Assembly (NCBI RefSeq): GCF_000775995.1
Contig: NZ_CP009227.1
Span: 1,054,001-1,118,000 of the forward strand
Source: Treponema sp. OMZ 838
GTDB lineage: Bacteria > Spirochaetota > Spirochaetia > Treponematales > Treponemataceae
DNA: 64,000 nt
Reading direction: 5' to 3'
Of the stretch, positions 50,949 through 60,446 are shown piece by piece. The notes below the pieces were generated by a model. The model was not told the origin of the DNA, searched no databases, and saw nothing but the letters and a program-made list of their open reading frames with translations. The stretch's first letter is position 1, and each line of letters starts with the position of its first letter. A program made the translations under genes and the position numbers.

Positions 50949-51824
50949 TCAAAACAATTCCAGTTGTGCATTCGGCTTTCCGGGGATTTTATCAAAGGCG
51001 CTTAAATACGCAAATATAACATCGGGATTGGTTTCTATGCCGTTTTCTTTGCACCGCGCATGGAAGATATTTATTAGGCGTGTATTGTGTGGACTCATAA
51101 CGGAATAGCGAGTACCGTAGCGTTGGATATATTGTTCTTTTAAGCCCGGAAAAGCTGTGTCGAGTTTTTTATAAAAATATTCGCGGTTGCCGTCTCTGAG
51201 CGTTAAGCCCATGCCGAAACAGATGATGCCGCATACTTTTGCTTCGATACAATACTGTAAAATACCTTCGAGGTTTTCCACCGTATCATTGATGAAGGGA
51301 AGAATAGGCGTAAGCCACACAACGGTTGGAATACCTGCGTCGCGTAGCGTTTTAAGCGCGGCAAATCGTTCACTGGTAACGGCAACATTCGGTTCAAGTA
51401 TTTTACATAAGCTATCATCATAGGTGGTCAGCGTCATTTGTACAACGCATTTTGCTTTGGTGTTTATTACCTGTAAAAGTTCGAGATCGCGCAATATAAG
51501 CGGGGATTTTGTTATCACAGTAAAACCGAAACCGTAGCGGTAGACAGTCTCTATCGCTTTCCGCGTCATCCCGAGTTTTTCTTCCAGCGGCATATACGGG
51601 TCGGTCATAGACCCGGTACCGATCATGCACTTATTGCGTTTTCGCTGCAAGGCATCTTCGAGCAGCTCTATTGCATTTTCTTTTATTTCGATATCTTCAA
51701 AGCTGTGGTTTATATGATAACACTCACTGCGCGAGTCGCAATAGATACATCCATGCGTGCAACCGCGGTATAAGTTCATTCCATTTTTCGCTGATAAAAT
51801 TCCTTTTGCTTGTACAAAATGCAT
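50949..51824 (-). CDS. Radical SAM protein (SplB/Rv2578c-like)
   Basis: A 291-residue radical SAM protein. The cluster-binding motif is CTHGCIYC (Cys22, Cys26, Cys29) within a GMNLYRGCTHGCIYCDSRSE segment typical of the SPL/Rv2578c group. Later blocks are GTGSMTDPYMPLEEKLG, FTVITKSPLILRDLELL and VVWLTPILPFINDT. The group includes spore photoproduct lyase relatives, but most members have no known substrate. The C-terminal ~50 residues lack further cysteines clustered as a SPASM domain. Confidence 0.88.
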   Translation of the reverse strand: MHFVQAKGILSAKNGMNLYRGCTHGCIYCDSRSECYHINHSFEDIEIKENAIELLEDALQRKRNKCMIGTGSMTDPYMPLEEKLGMTRKAIETVYRYGFGFTVITKSPLILRDLELLQVINTKAKCVVQMTLTTYDDSLCKILEPNVAVTSERFAALKTLRDAGIPTVVWLTPILPFINDTVENLEGILQYCIEAKVCGIICFGMGLTLRDGNREYFYKKLDTAFPGLKEQYIQRYGTRYSVMSPHNTRLINIFHARCKENGIETNPDVIFAYLSAFDKIPGKPNAQLELF

Positions 51825-51847
51825 CTGTTATTCCTGAAAATCCGGCA

Positions 51848-51895
51848 GTTGTTAGAGATGGCTGTTATCGTGCCCTATATTTTTTCAATGCTTTG
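51848..51895 (-). pseudogene. 3' scrap of a second ClbS/DfsB gene
   Basis: These 48 bases match the reverse complement of 3361-3408 at all but three positions. On the minus strand they encode KALKKYRAR-stop, the exact C-terminus of the ClbS/DfsB protein at 2879-3391, plus the same 18 or so bases after the stop. Nothing upstream of it resembles the rest of the gene; a toxin gene ends two bases away. Confidence 0.8.
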
Positions 51896-51897
51896 TT

Positions 51898-52212
51898 TTA
51901 TACCGATTTTGCATAATCTCTTTTTGCATAAAATATATGCAATATATGTACAATCTTTTCTTTATCATCAATCGAATACAAAGCTAGATAGTTTTTATAA
52001 AAAAGGAATCTATGATATCCCTTCTTCTGCAATTTTATGTCATTACAAAGGGGATACATATATGGCGAATCCTGTAAATTATTTTTCTGTTTTACAAAGT
52101 CCGCAAGCAAATTGGCGGCAGCTGTTACATTTGAAAGCTTTTCCGCAATATACCTGATAATTTCATCAAGATCAGTCTTTGCTTTATCGGTTACTCTGAC
52201 TTTATAAACCAT
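51898..52212 (-). CDS. RelE/ParE-type toxin
   Basis: A 104-residue protein of the type II toxin RelE/ParE family: VYKVRVTDKAKTDLDEIIRYIAEKL at the start, AANLLADFVKQKNNLQDSPYMYPLC, and GYHRFLFYKNYLALYSIDDKEKIVHILHIFYAKRD with the usual C-terminal beta strands. Its start overlaps the antitoxin gene by 11 bases. Its stop lies two bases from the ClbS scrap, so the module probably inserted into or recombined at that gene. Confidence 0.85.
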   Translation of the reverse strand: MVYKVRVTDKAKTDLDEIIRYIAEKLSNVTAAANLLADFVKQKNNLQDSPYMYPLCNDIKLQKKGYHRFLFYKNYLALYSIDDKEKIVHILHIFYAKRDYAKSV

Positions 52213-52462
52213 ACTTGGATTTTAGTTCTGCAACTGCATCATCAGCATCGATAACACGCCCTTCTTTCACATCCAGCTCCGCCGCATTCAGATTATCATA
52301 CAGACGATAAAAAAAGGAGTTTCTTTCAAACGTTTCCATACTCATAATTACCATATCGCCGTAACCGTTTTTTGTTATAAAAATAGGTTCATTACTTTCA
52401 TGACACAAGGCGGAAATATTTGCAGTATTCTTTAAATCACGTATCGGAACTATTTGCGGCAT
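52202..52462 (-). CDS. Phd/RelB-type antitoxin
   Basis: An 86-residue antitoxin: PQIVPIRDLKNTANISALCHESNEPIFITKNGYGDMVIMSMETFER is a classic Phd/YefM DNA-binding fold, followed by an acidic helix and a SKYGL tail. The frame is open to 52492, but the ATG at 52462 follows GAGGGATA and starts the conserved fold. It is the first gene of a two-gene toxin-antitoxin operon. Confidence 0.85.
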   Translation of the reverse strand: MPQIVPIRDLKNTANISALCHESNEPIFITKNGYGDMVIMSMETFERNSFFYRLYDNLNAAELDVKEGRVIDADDAVAELKSKYGL

Positions 52463-52543
52463 AACTATCCCTCTATGGCATGATAATACCACAATAAAGC
52501 CGTATTGTCTATCTAGGTCTTGGCATAGTTTGTTGTTACTCCT

Positions 52544-54055
52544 TTAGCATCCCAGTTTAGCAACGGCCTCCGCAAGTGTGCTCGCCGTTAAACCGTAGTC
52601 GGCAGTATGCAGTAGTTTTGCAGCTTCGGCATGGGCAAGGCTTGCGGTATACGCAGCCTCCAAGGGCGGATATCCTTGAGCCACTAATGCGGTAATCATC
52701 CCGCTCAGTACATCGCCCGAACCCGCTTTGGCGAGCGCATTGGTTCCGAGCGGATTCACAAATACTTGGTTTCCGCAGCCGACAAGCGGATAAGCACCTT
52801 TCAATACTATGACTGCCTGCGGGAAAGCGCCGCAAAACAGTCTCAAATATTCAAACCGGCGCTCCTGTATTTCGGCGACACTTACCTGCGCGAGCCCGCT
52901 ATTTGCAAGCAGACTTTGGAACTCCTTTGGATGCGGCGTTAGAATAGGCGTTTTGAAAAGTGGCAGCAGTGTAGGCAGTTTGGTGTTATGCAGTATATCG
53001 GCGTCAAGAATGAGCGGACATTCCCGAACAAGCTCTTGTGAAAGGAAGTCGAGCGCCCGAGCCTGTGCAGCGAAGCTTCGCCCTAATCCGGAGCCGACCA
53101 TCGCTGCGGAAAAGTTTTCGGGCAGCTGTAACGTATACATAAAATCAAACGGAGCGGCAGGCACAGGTTCTCCGAATACAGTAACCAAACCGATCCCGAA
53201 ATGGAGCGCAGCTGTGGCCGCCAGCATACAGGCGCCGGTTTTTTCGCCGCAGAAAAAAAGCCCATGCCCGTAGCTCATCTTGTGGGTATTCTGCACACGG
53301 CGGTGAGGCAGCTTCATATCCTCTGCTGACAGAAGAAAGGTATCGGTTTCACCTTCGTAGCAGCACCTCGGCAAACCGAGATTACAAACATGAATCGCCC
53401 CGGTATAATCCTTTGCGGCGTCGGCATAGAGAGCTGTTTTAAGGGCACCCATGGTACAAGTTTCATCGGCGCGGAACGCAACAGGCGACGGTATACCGAA
53501 TTCATTTAAACCACTCGGAATATCGCAGGCAATCTTATAGCCCTGTACTACATTCATCCGCTCAATCAAGGCACACATTTCGCTATCGAGGCTACCGCGA
53601 ATTCCAGTGCCGAACACCGCATCAACCAGTACATCACAACGTTCCTGCAATTCAGCGGCTACCGGAATACCAAGCAGCTCAAGCCGTTCCCGTTGCAGTT
53701 TACACAAAGGTGATTTCGGTTCTTTTACCGAAATCACCCGAACAGCACAAAAATCGGCAAGCAGCCGCGCAAGAGCATACCCGTCTCCGCCGTTATCACC
53801 CGAACCGCAGACAATCTGCACAAGCGGCAGTTCCATCTGCAGCGATTTTATGTGCGAAGACGGTAAATCCAAAGTATTGTTCTGCCTCGAACGTCCCTGT
53901 ATATTTTGTGGATACAATAAACGTGATAAAAGAAGATTCCGAATACGTTCGGCCATACCGCGGGCAGCATGTTCCATCAGTACACCGTTTTTTAGATTAA
54001 AGGCATCTTCTGCCCGCTTATCCAGCTCCCGTACCGAGTCAAATATCTTTTCCAT
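52544..54055 (-). CDS. nnrD: Bifunctional NAD(P)HX epimerase/dehydratase
   Basis: A 503-residue fusion of YjeF_N and YjeF_C domains that repairs hydrated NAD(P)H. The N-terminal epimerase part has CGSGDNGGDGYALARLL (about 83-99) and FGTGIRGSLDSE, with DIPSGL. The C-terminal ribokinase-like dehydratase has ILTPHPKEFQSLL, VLKGAYPLV and the GSGDVLSGMITALVAQG motif. GAGAGG precedes the ATG. It is monocistronic. It would act in the cytoplasm, and both active-site regions look intact. Confidence 0.93.
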   Translation of the reverse strand: MEKIFDSVRELDKRAEDAFNLKNGVLMEHAARGMAERIRNLLLSRLLYPQNIQGRSRQNNTLDLPSSHIKSLQMELPLVQIVCGSGDNGGDGYALARLLADFCAVRVISVKEPKSPLCKLQRERLELLGIPVAAELQERCDVLVDAVFGTGIRGSLDSEMCALIERMNVVQGYKIACDIPSGLNEFGIPSPVAFRADETCTMGALKTALYADAAKDYTGAIHVCNLGLPRCCYEGETDTFLLSAEDMKLPHRRVQNTHKMSYGHGLFFCGEKTGACMLAATAALHFGIGLVTVFGEPVPAAPFDFMYTLQLPENFSAAMVGSGLGRSFAAQARALDFLSQELVRECPLILDADILHNTKLPTLLPLFKTPILTPHPKEFQSLLANSGLAQVSVAEIQERRFEYLRLFCGAFPQAVIVLKGAYPLVGCGNQVFVNPLGTNALAKAGSGDVLSGMITALVAQGYPPLEAAYTASLAHAEAAKLLHTADYGLTASTLAEAVAKLGC

Positions 54056-54202
54056 AAAAAACCTCTCAGAAAGGCACTATTGGGTATCTCTAAAAAACGA
54101 AGTTTGTCGACATCCCCGCACTTGCGTTAATTACCGATTTTCCATCGCTTTGTCCCCGTTTAATTAAGGTGTATAGCGGAAACAATACACTCATATACAC
54201 AT

Positions 54203-54243
54203 AAAAATTAGGAATGGGTAATAGTATCCATTCCCAATTTTTT
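54203..54243 (-). terminator. Terminator of the large lipoprotein gene
   Basis: AAAAATT...GGAATGG pairs with CCATTCC...AATTTTT, a two-part stem with single-base bulges, 19 bases beyond the stop codon on the minus strand. Nothing else is evident in 54056-54261. Confidence 0.7.
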
Positions 54244-54261
54244 ATGTTCCACTGTTTACGA

Positions 54262-57200
54262 TTACTTGTGTATCAGTTTGCCGTCATTACCTACCTTCCA
54301 CTCCTGTGCAGGAGTTGTTTGCGGCGTTACGGTGAACTTACCCGTATAAGCTCCTACCGCAGTGCCGTTCGACATCCTTAGTACAATGTCTTCAAAGTTA
54401 TATGCGTGCGGAGTAATACAGGCAACCTTCGATTTCGTTATGGGCTTCTCGCCGTCAATGACAATGCTCACAAGCTCGCCGCTGTCACTGTTTTGTCCTA
54501 AATAAACATCATTTCCGTCTTTCAGAGCGCCATTGTTTTCCCATTCTCCAACACAGGCTTCATCACCCATAATAAACCTACCATTTTGATTACCCATACT
54601 ACCGGAAGAGGCTGCTACATAAACGCCTTTTCCCGCACCGTTTATATTATTCTTCTGAATTGTGCCGCCGGACATCTTAAATGTACTGTTTATATCCACA
54701 TATACACCGCCACCGTTTACTGCCGTGTTGCCGATAACCTGTACGCCGTCTATAAGTGTGACTGTGCAGTCTCCCCCGATATAAATGCCACCGCCGTTAC
54801 CGTCTGTTCCAGTCCCGGTCGCTTTATTTGCGTTAGACGCATTTATGTCGCCGATTGCACCGCCTGTGATTGTTACGGCAGCCGGTATACTCGGCCCAGT
54901 GTTCTTTTCCGCATAGATGGCGCCACCGTTCTTTGCCTTGTTGCCCGTAAGGGTGCAGTTCGTCATGGTAACGTTACCGCCTTTTGTGTAAATAGCGCCA
55001 CCTTTGGACGTTGCCTCGCACTTTTTAATTACTGTATTTGTAAGTTTTGCCTCACCCCTGCCTCCTATTGCACCGCCGTCTGACGCTTTGCAGCTTTCGA
55101 TAGTACAGTTTGTAAGCTCTACTTTGCCGGTAACCAAAATACCGCCGCCAGTTATACCTACTTTGTTTCCGTTTTTAAGTGTCAAATTTTCAAGCTTGAG
55201 TGTCTTGCCGCTTTGTACATCAAAGATACGGTACTGCGTTGTAGGAGCACCATAAGGAGGAGTGCCACTATGATTGCAGTTTGCGTCCAAAACGGCAGAT
55301 ATTGCGCCGTCCGCTTTTTTTATCGTAAGGTTTTTATTGACAGTAATTTCGCCTTTGTTATCACTAGCGTTTGTCGCTTTAATCTCACCGTTTATGATGA
55401 TGGTGTCACCGTCCGCGGCGGCGGCAACCGCGTCTCTGAGATTTTGCCACGCAAGACCTGTGTTGTTTATAACTACGGGTGCCTTTTGTAAAAATCCGCT
55501 ACTGTTTATTTCCCATTGCTGCGTACTTCCCCCGCCTAAAGTTTTCGGCGTTACGGTAAACTTGGTATAGTTTTGCGGTGTACCTTCTGTTATATCGCCG
55601 TCAAGCACTTGCGTACTCGGCAGGTATTTGTTGTTCGATACGGTAATGCGTGCCACAGGAGCGACACCGCTTAATACACCGTCAAGTTTAATTTTTGTAT
55701 TGGTGGAAAACCCTGACAAATATACATCGTTGTTTGTATCGATTTTTGCACTGCCGGACATACACATATTTGGAGGGGAAGACATTGAATAAGATACATA
55801 CACGCCTTGCCCTTCTTTTGCATCGTTGCCGGTAATATTTCCGGATTTAATATCCAACGTTACGCCGAAGCCGACAAATATGCCGCCTCCGGAAGCGTTT
55901 GCACTCGTACTGACTGCTTCGTTGCCGGATATTTCAGGATTGCCGCTTTCCATAATAAACTTACTGTTTGTACCGCGGAGTGCTATGCCTCCGCCGCACA
56001 GGTTTCCGGTATCACTGACGGCTTTGTTGTTTTTTACCGCACCGCCTTTCATTGTAAACTCTATAGATGAGCCAAGTGTCACGCCGCCGCCACTGCTGTC
56101 ATTATGCAACAAAGTCCCGTCCGCGGTATTGAAAGAGACGGTACTGTTTTCCATCACAAACGTTTTGTTACCGGTTGACTCAAAGTATATGCCGCCGCCG
56201 TTCTCTGCAATATTACCTTTTATCTTGTTGGGTGCGGAATCTGCATAATATTGCTCACCGCCGATGAGTGCATTGTTTGTAAGTTTCAATGTACTGGTGT
56301 GTATATACATACCGCCGCCGAACGACGATGCTTTATTGGCGCAGATTTTACCGCCGCTCATCGTTATGGTACTGTTTTGACGTGTATAAACAGCTCCACC
56401 GTTGCCCGCCTCGCTGCCGGTAATCGTGCAGTTTGTAATATTGATTGTACCGCCGTCTGTGTAAATTGCCCCGCCGCAGTCAGCCGGTGCAGTCCCTTCT
56501 GCCTTGCCGTTTTTGAGCGTCAGGTTTTCAAGGGTAAGCGTTTTACCGCTTGTTACCTTGAAGATGCGGTGCTTTGTCACAGGGGCATTGGGATCGGTAG
56601 TAGTACTGTTTGCGTTAAGAATGTCTGTAGTCGCTCCGGTTTTGCCCTTAATCGTGAGGTTCTTGTTGATAACGATTTCGCCGTAATTGGCTGTCGGGCC
56701 CGAACCTTCGTTTGTCGCTTTAATTTCGCCGTTGATGGTGATAATACTACCGTTGGGGAAATTCTGCACGGCATTTTTCAGCTTTTGCCATGCGAGGGAG
56801 TCCGAGCCGTTTATAACACTGGGAATCGCTTCCAATCTTCCGTCATTCTTTATTTTCCATAGGTTTGTTGAATCGGAGGTTTGTGTTACACTGAACTTGA
56901 TATATTCACCGCCGACGGCTGTACCCGTAAGCACTCTATGCGTATCGCTGTATGGTACAGGTGTAATGCGGGCAACAATGGGCTCGGTACTCGTCAAAGC
57001 ACTATCCACTTTAATCGAAGAACTCTTCGTAATATCCAGATACACGTCATTTTTGCCCGGCGTGTTTACTTCACTGCCGATGGATGGGGTAATAACGGTC
57101 TTGCCTTTCAGCACAAGTATGCCGCCCGTTTCGACGTAAGCCGCCCCACCTTTGTTGTCAGCAGGCTTACCGTTCATAAGCTTTATATCATTCAGCGTAA

Positions 57201-59064
57201 GCTCCGTGCCGGCTCCGCTTACTTTGAAGATGCGCCCGTTGTTATTTGCGTTTACAGTGCGGACGGTACCGCTTTGCGAACTAAGCAGTTCCAGTTTTTT
57301 GCCGCCGGTTATCGCTATTTCGGTATCGATCGAAGCGTTCAGGTCGTCGCCGATTTTAATATCTATGGGGCTGCTATAATTATACTGCCCCGTACCCGTA
57401 CCTTGTTCGGGAGCGTTTTTTACAAGGTTTTTAAGTTCGCCGTAGGCTCTTACGGCATCTACCACCTTAATATGCATGGTAGTGGGCGGCCCTTCTATTG
57501 TGCCCTTTACAGTCCATACTTCAAGTATGTGTGCACCGACGGATACCATTATTTCCGCCGGCGCCGACGGCGACTGTTCGGTACCGCTGTCCAGCTTATA
57601 CTTTACCGTGGTTCCTGCGGACGCACTAAGCGCAAGCTTGCACTGTCCGCTGCGCATACTGTAAATAACCAGCGGGTTTGAGGATATATACTGTCCCGCA
57701 TCGGGAATGATGTCTTCTGTAACATAGCCTTTAGTGCCTGCGCTGATGCAGTACAAAGAGTTATCGCTGCTGCCAAAAGCCTGCTTCAGTTTAAGGATGG
57801 GCAGCTCCTGCCGTACCGACTTAATAAAAAAGTCTTTTGAGTCGCTGTCGTCGTAGCCGCTTAACCGAGCTTTGAGAGTAATTTTGTAGAGCGCTTCGGT
57901 TTCGCCTGTGCCGAACGCCGGTAAGTTTACCGTAACAGGCGTTATACCGCTTACGGTATCCGTCTCTGTCCAAGCGCTGCCGTTTTTCTTATAGATAGCT
58001 CCCGTTATCGCCGCTCCGCTTTGTGCTTTTGCTGTCAAGGTTTTTACGCTCATACCTGCAAATACTTTCGGATTTGCCTCAGATACTCCCGGCGATGTAG
58101 GGGTTTCCGCCATTGGGGTCAAACCGTCAAGCAATTTCACATCGCCAAGCTTATTTTTGGGAGTACCTGCCGATATGACCGCGGAACTTACTCCTTGTGC
58201 GTCTTTTATGCTGACATCGTATGCTTTTTCAGGACCGCCGACTTTTACATCGGTCTTTAAGCGGAGTATCCAATCCTGCGTGTCCGAAGCAGGAAGTTCG
58301 GGATCGCCCGGTTTAAGTTTTTGTACCACGTCTGAGGCCAAAAGATCGGCACTCGCTACAAAGTCGGTCTTGCCTGTGTTAAAGGTAAGCGGAATCTCAA
58401 CAGGGCTTCCTCCGCCCGCCGTAACAATCAATTTCTTGATGTCTTTATGTACACTGCTGTCGGTAATCGGGGTATTCATACCTTTTACGCGGAATAAAAG
58501 CACATAGTAGTTGTCAGTACCAACCGTCGTTTTTCCGATTCCCGCGTACTCCAAAGCAGGGGCGGTGTCAACTTTTAAATTTAAGTTGAACTTTCTACGA
58601 AACACCCTGCGGCCAGTGATGAAGGTAATTTCAGGACTAATGTTACCGTTACCCCACTCGTGCGCTTGCAAAAAGGTCGATTTGTATTTAAGTTCCAGTT
58701 TATCGTTTGCGGTTTGCGTTAAAGTGTAGTCTTTCAACTCGCCATACTCAGGCTGCGGCGAAAGCCCGGGAAATGTGATAACCTTTCCTGCATCGAGAGA
58801 AGGGGAGTTAGGCATAACGAGCGTAAAGTTTTTCGGATTACGCAGGTTAATCGTAACCGTTACATCGCTTGTTGATGGTATACACAAGACATCGTCTTTA
58901 TTTGTTGGGTACGGTTTTTGAAGCTGATCAATGCTATAGCTTACCGGAGCAATCTCTGCCGCCCAATACCCCAAATATGTATCTATATCCGAGGTAAACT
59001 GCTCACAAGAGGTAAATAAAAAAGTGAAAAAAATTCCGGTTAAAAGGGTAAAAACTTTACGCAT
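54262..59064 (-). CDS. Giant beta-helix surface lipoprotein (Pmp-like)
   Basis: A 1600-residue lipoprotein. The signal peptide ends at Cys20 (FLFTSC). Residues about 30-530 are beta-sandwich-like repeats. From about 540 on there are three related right-handed beta-helix modules, each opening with a run such as ITINGEIKATN...INKNLTIKG, then KTLTLENLTLKNGK, then many GGAIY / GGGIYI / GNGGAVY rungs as in chlamydial Pmp and pectate-lyase-like proteins. Each module ends with an aspartate-rich NDVYL segment and VARIT..Y. AAGGAA precedes the ATG. It is probably exported to the surface or periplasm and may act as an adhesin; no enzymatic site is visible. Recombination between modules could change its length. 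Confidence 0.88.
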   Translation of the reverse strand: MRKVFTLLTGIFFTFLFTSCEQFTSDIDTYLGYWAAEIAPVSYSIDQLQKPYPTNKDDVLCIPSTSDVTVTINLRNPKNFTLVMPNSPSLDAGKVITFPGLSPQPEYGELKDYTLTQTANDKLELKYKSTFLQAHEWGNGNISPEITFITGRRVFRRKFNLNLKVDTAPALEYAGIGKTTVGTDNYYVLLFRVKGMNTPITDSSVHKDIKKLIVTAGGGSPVEIPLTFNTGKTDFVASADLLASDVVQKLKPGDPELPASDTQDWILRLKTDVKVGGPEKAYDVSIKDAQGVSSAVISAGTPKNKLGDVKLLDGLTPMAETPTSPGVSEANPKVFAGMSVKTLTAKAQSGAAITGAIYKKNGSAWTETDTVSGITPVTVNLPAFGTGETEALYKITLKARLSGYDDSDSKDFFIKSVRQELPILKLKQAFGSSDNSLYCISAGTKGYVTEDIIPDAGQYISSNPLVIYSMRSGQCKLALSASAGTTVKYKLDSGTEQSPSAPAEIMVSVGAHILEVWTVKGTIEGPPTTMHIKVVDAVRAYGELKNLVKNAPEQGTGTGQYNYSSPIDIKIGDDLNASIDTEIAITGGKKLELLSSQSGTVRTVNANNNGRIFKVSGAGTELTLNDIKLMNGKPADNKGGAAYVETGGILVLKGKTVITPSIGSEVNTPGKNDVYLDITKSSSIKVDSALTSTEPIVARITPVPYSDTHRVLTGTAVGGEYIKFSVTQTSDSTNLWKIKNDGRLEAIPSVINGSDSLAWQKLKNAVQNFPNGSIITINGEIKATNEGSGPTANYGEIVINKNLTIKGKTGATTDILNANSTTTDPNAPVTKHRIFKVTSGKTLTLENLTLKNGKAEGTAPADCGGAIYTDGGTINITNCTITGSEAGNGGAVYTRQNSTITMSGGKICANKASSFGGGMYIHTSTLKLTNNALIGGEQYYADSAPNKIKGNIAENGGGIYFESTGNKTFVMENSTVSFNTADGTLLHNDSSGGGVTLGSSIEFTMKGGAVKNNKAVSDTGNLCGGGIALRGTNSKFIMESGNPEISGNEAVSTSANASGGGIFVGFGVTLDIKSGNITGNDAKEGQGVYVSYSMSSPPNMCMSGSAKIDTNNDVYLSGFSTNTKIKLDGVLSGVAPVARITVSNNKYLPSTQVLDGDITEGTPQNYTKFTVTPKTLGGGSTQQWEINSSGFLQKAPVVINNTGLAWQNLRDAVAAAADGDTIIINGEIKATNASDNKGEITVNKNLTIKKADGAISAVLDANCNHSGTPPYGAPTTQYRIFDVQSGKTLKLENLTLKNGNKVGITGGGILVTGKVELTNCTIESCKASDGGAIGGRGEAKLTNTVIKKCEATSKGGAIYTKGGNVTMTNCTLTGNKAKNGGAIYAEKNTGPSIPAAVTITGGAIGDINASNANKATGTGTDGNGGGIYIGGDCTVTLIDGVQVIGNTAVNGGGVYVDINSTFKMSGGTIQKNNINGAGKGVYVAASSGSMGNQNGRFIMGDEACVGEWENNGALKDGNDVYLGQNSDSGELVSIVIDGEKPITKSKVACITPHAYNFEDIVLRMSNGTAVGAYTGKFTVTPQTTPAQEWKVGNDGKLIHK

Positions 59065-59209
59065 ACGTTCCTTCGTTTTGAGGATAAGGGATTATTAAAA
59101 CCGATAATAAAAAACAGCTGTATTATGGGCTTGAGTATCTGCTATTTTTATAGAAATAACAAGGGCATCGCTAAAAGCTCAAGCTGCCCCGGCATTCCCT
59201 AATATCCAA

Positions 59210-59238
59210 TTGTGCAAATCAATTAAAATGAGTATAGT
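59210..59238 (+). promoter_or_regulatory. Promoter giving a leaderless mRNA
   Basis: TTGTGC (59210-59215), a 17-base spacer and TATAGT (59233-59238). The -10 ends 6 bases before the ATG at 59245, so the first transcribed base should be the A of the start codon or very near it. Confidence 0.65.
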
Positions 59239-59244
59239 CCTTTC

Positions 59245-60435
59245 ATGCTTGAATTTTTAGCGCTTTGCGCAGTCGGCGCGGAGCCGATCCTTTCAAATGA
59301 ATTAAAACTGTTAGACTTTAAACCGGTTAACCGATTGCCGGGACGTGTTTTTTTTACCTCTACACTGAAGGAGCCTGAAGTCGTAAGCATTATGCGTGCA
59401 AACTTTTACCTCCGCACTGCGGACAGGCTCTATCTCGTCCTGAAAGAATTTGCCGCTGATAACTTCGATACGTTGTATGACACCGTTGCCGCAGTAGATT
59501 GGCAGCGTTTTTTTTCCAAAGATTCCAAGATAACGGTAGACAAAGTCAGAACCTTTAAGAGTAAACTCGCTTCCGAACATGCAGTGCAGCGGGCTGTTCA
59601 TAAGGCGGTATGCACCGCGCTCTGTTCCGCATGGAAGATGGATGTATTACCGGAAACAGGGAGAGAGTACAGTATACGCATATACATAGAACATAACCGC
59701 GTGTATCTGCTGCTTGACCTTTCGGGAGAGCCGCTGCACCGGCGGGGATACCGCTTAAGCGGAGGCGCCGCGCCGATGAGGGAAACGCTGGCGGCTGTTC
59801 TGTTGCAGTGTATGCAATGGAAACGGAAGCTGCCGCTGCATGACGCTTTTTGCGGTTCGGGTACCATCCCGATTGAAGCGGCGTGGTATGCCTATAATAT
59901 CCCGCCCGGAATCGGCCGCAGCTTTGCCTTTGAAACCTTTACCTGTTATTCGTCTAAAAAAGACCGGCAGCTTATTGAAGAAGAGCGCCGGCGCGGTGCG
60001 CTCAATATCCGCACGGATTGCTTGGTGCGAGTGAGCGGTTCCGACAACGATCCTGAGGCGGTGCGGCTTGCGCAAACCAATGCGGAGCGCGCTTGTATGC
60101 TTGCAGGCAAAGCGCTGCAACGGATTGGAAAAGATAACCGTATCCCGCGCCCCGAATTTATCCAAGCTGATTTTAGCGAACTTACCGCGCCGTATCCCGA
60201 AGGGGTGCTCCTTTCCAATCCGCCTTATGGAGACCGCCTCGGCGATGAACAGGAAGCAACCACGCTCTACGAAAAAATGACGTCCATTCCGCACGAGTTT
60301 GACAACTGGCGTTTAGGTTTTATTACCGACAAACCGGCTTTTGCAGACATATTCCTGCGTGCAGGCATTACGCTCAAAAAGCGGCCGTTAAAGAGCGGTA
60401 ACCTCGACACCTGCCTGTATTCATACGGATTGTAG
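59245..60435 (+). CDS. THUMP-domain RNA guanine-N2 methyltransferase (RlmL/YpsC-like)
   Basis: A 396-residue methyltransferase. The N-terminus carries a ferredoxin-like and THUMP region (about 1-160, ending in IYIEHNRVYLLLDLSGEPLH). It is followed by RGYRLSGGAAPMRETLAA and the SAM-binding domain with DAFCGSGTIPIEAA, SGSDNDPEAV and the catalytic NPPYGDRLGD. This is the layout of the N-terminal RlmL domain and YpsC, which methylate G2445 of 23S rRNA. The RlmK half is absent. A permease gene follows 11 bases later in the same direction. Confidence 0.93.
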   Translation: MLEFLALCAVGAEPILSNELKLLDFKPVNRLPGRVFFTSTLKEPEVVSIMRANFYLRTADRLYLVLKEFAADNFDTLYDTVAAVDWQRFFSKDSKITVDKVRTFKSKLASEHAVQRAVHKAVCTALCSAWKMDVLPETGREYSIRIYIEHNRVYLLLDLSGEPLHRRGYRLSGGAAPMRETLAAVLLQCMQWKRKLPLHDAFCGSGTIPIEAAWYAYNIPPGIGRSFAFETFTCYSSKKDRQLIEEERRRGALNIRTDCLVRVSGSDNDPEAVRLAQTNAERACMLAGKALQRIGKDNRIPRPEFIQADFSELTAPYPEGVLLSNPPYGDRLGDEQEATTLYEKMTSIPHEFDNWRLGFITDKPAFADIFLRAGITLKKRPLKSGNLDTCLYSYGL

Positions 60436-60446
60436 AAAGGTTTTAT

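Noticed and set aside
56881-57681. Long plus-strand frames opposite the 1600-residue lipoprotein
   Set aside because: Several overlapping antisense frames occur here and at 54586-56862. They reflect codon bias of the real gene and lack ribosome-binding sites and recognisable domains.
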